DNA from: Colocasia esculenta
Taxonomy: Eukaryota; Streptophyta; Magnoliopsida; Alismatales; Araceae
Length of the DNA stretch: 64,000 bases
Reading direction: 5' to 3'
Assembly: GCA_014218235.1 (NCBI GenBank)
Contig: CM024761.1
Span: 92,625,648 to 92,689,647 of the forward strand
Shown: one piece after another, positions 63,581 through 64,000 of the stretch
How the letters are laid out: every line of letters starts with the position of its first letter
Numbering within the stretch: the stretch's first letter is position 1
Made by a program: the position numbers and the translations under genes
Notes under the pieces: generated by a model
The model's input: only the letters and a program-made list of their open reading frames with translations
The model's database searches: none
What the model was told of the DNA's origin: nothing

Positions 63581-64000
63581 CTCTCTCTTGACTTGGACAA
63601 ACTCTCCGTCGGATACTCCTTCTTTCGGACTAGTGAATCCTTGTTCAAGGCCTCCGTAAGTCTTCTCTGTCCATGGATTCCCACATGGTCGACGAGCTAG
63701 TTGTACTCTAACACCTTTGATACCCTTTTAGGGATCAATACGATCCGAACAACTATTAGAAGTTTGCTCTTATCTTGAATCACGCCGGACCTCTGGACCT
63801 GTGTGTAACATGGCCAATGGAAGGGTAGTGAATTCCACCTGACTGCCAACACCGTACGCGTGTGTTGTGCAACTGCTACTATCGCCTGGTTACTCAACGT
63901 TTCATGTGCAATTGACCAGTAGTTCTCATCTATTCTCTACTCGCTCGTCTATTCACGTTCACTCTGCTATCTCGTCTATTCATCTAGTGCTCTCATCTAT

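Larger units (their letters stand above)
51224..64000 (+). mobile_element. CHR-B: chromovirus-type Gypsy (Tekay/Del-like), 3' LTR runs off the window
   Basis: 5' LTR 51224-54234, PBS 54241, gag-protease-RT-RNase H 54439-57261, integrase with chromodomain-like end 57262-58820, PPT 58793-58806 and 3' LTR from 58807. The 3' LTR is split by a CHR-A-family solo LTR. The pentamer before the 5' LTR is TCAAT; its partner would be beyond the window. It inserted into the CHR-A integrase, so it is younger than CHR-A. Confidence 0.92.
58807..64000 (+). repeat. CHR-B 3' LTR, interrupted by a solo LTR, 3' end outside window
   Basis: Segments 58807-60555 and 63581-64000 align with 51224 to about 53395 of the 5' LTR. 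Roughly the last 0.8 kb lies beyond the window. Confidence 0.92.

Noticed and set aside
1..64000. tRNA, rRNA or other structural RNA genes
   Set aside because: No cloverleaf-consistent or rRNA-like sequence was noticed; tRNA-related words are only the primer-binding sites.

Overview
The window is plant nuclear DNA, almost certainly angiosperm. It is a heterochromatin-like block built almost entirely of nested transposable elements. The evidence is LTR retrotransposons of plant lineages (SIRE/Maximus-type Copia, chromovirus-type Gypsy, a Tat-like gag-only Gypsy), primer-binding sites complementary to initiator tRNA-Met, a plant L1 LINE with a C-terminal RNase H, and an intron-bearing fragment of a plant splicing-factor gene (DOT2/SART-1) inside a TIR transposon. 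I see no intact host gene, tRNA or rRNA, and the species cannot be named from sequence alone. Names used below are local labels: LARD-1, SIRE-X, SIRE-Y, TAT-1, CHR-A, CHR-B, TIR-1.

Left third (1-26492). SIRE-X is the 3' part of a SIRE-like element (env-like region plus 3' LTR). It is split twice. On its left it abuts LARD-1 (1-9157, minus strand), a large non-coding LTR element that itself carries a solo LTR (1096-3187). At 12313 it is interrupted by the complete 12.8-kb SIRE-Y (12314-25104, TSD GTGAT), which has both LTRs, PBS, gag, pol, an env-like third ORF and a PPT. SIRE-X then resumes and ends in its own 3' LTR (25215 to about 26492). About 0.7 kb of AT-rich sequence without recognisable features follows.

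Middle (27173-40162). TAT-1 is a minus-strand LTR element with a gag gene and two further ORFs but no reverse transcriptase or integrase. Its 5' LTR is split by a 5'-truncated L1 LINE (36504-38588) with a 13-bp target duplication.

Right third (40163-64000). CHR-A is a chromovirus whose 5' LTR is split by TIR-1 (40744-45485), which carries seven exons of a DOT2-like gene with introns. The CHR-A gag is itself interrupted by two 79-bp GT-AG segments. CHR-A is cut in its integrase by CHR-B (51224 to beyond the window), whose 3' LTR is split by a solo LTR of the CHR-A family (60556-63575, TSD TACAC). All coding regions are decayed, mostly by stops explainable as C-to-T or G-to-A changes.

The most unusual signal is in the LTRs. 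Several unrelated families carry short CpG-centred words at strict spacing. Both SIRE families have pairs of GTCGAC 21-22 bp apart, repeated about every 75 bp in SIRE-Y upstream of the TATA box. CHR-B has TCGCGA words at 32/22/32/22/21/22 bp, conserved in both LTRs. LARD-1 has an 18-bp array, and the 1096-3187 solo LTR has a 23-bp array plus three AACGGC (MSA-like) sites at exactly 15-bp steps next to its TATA box.
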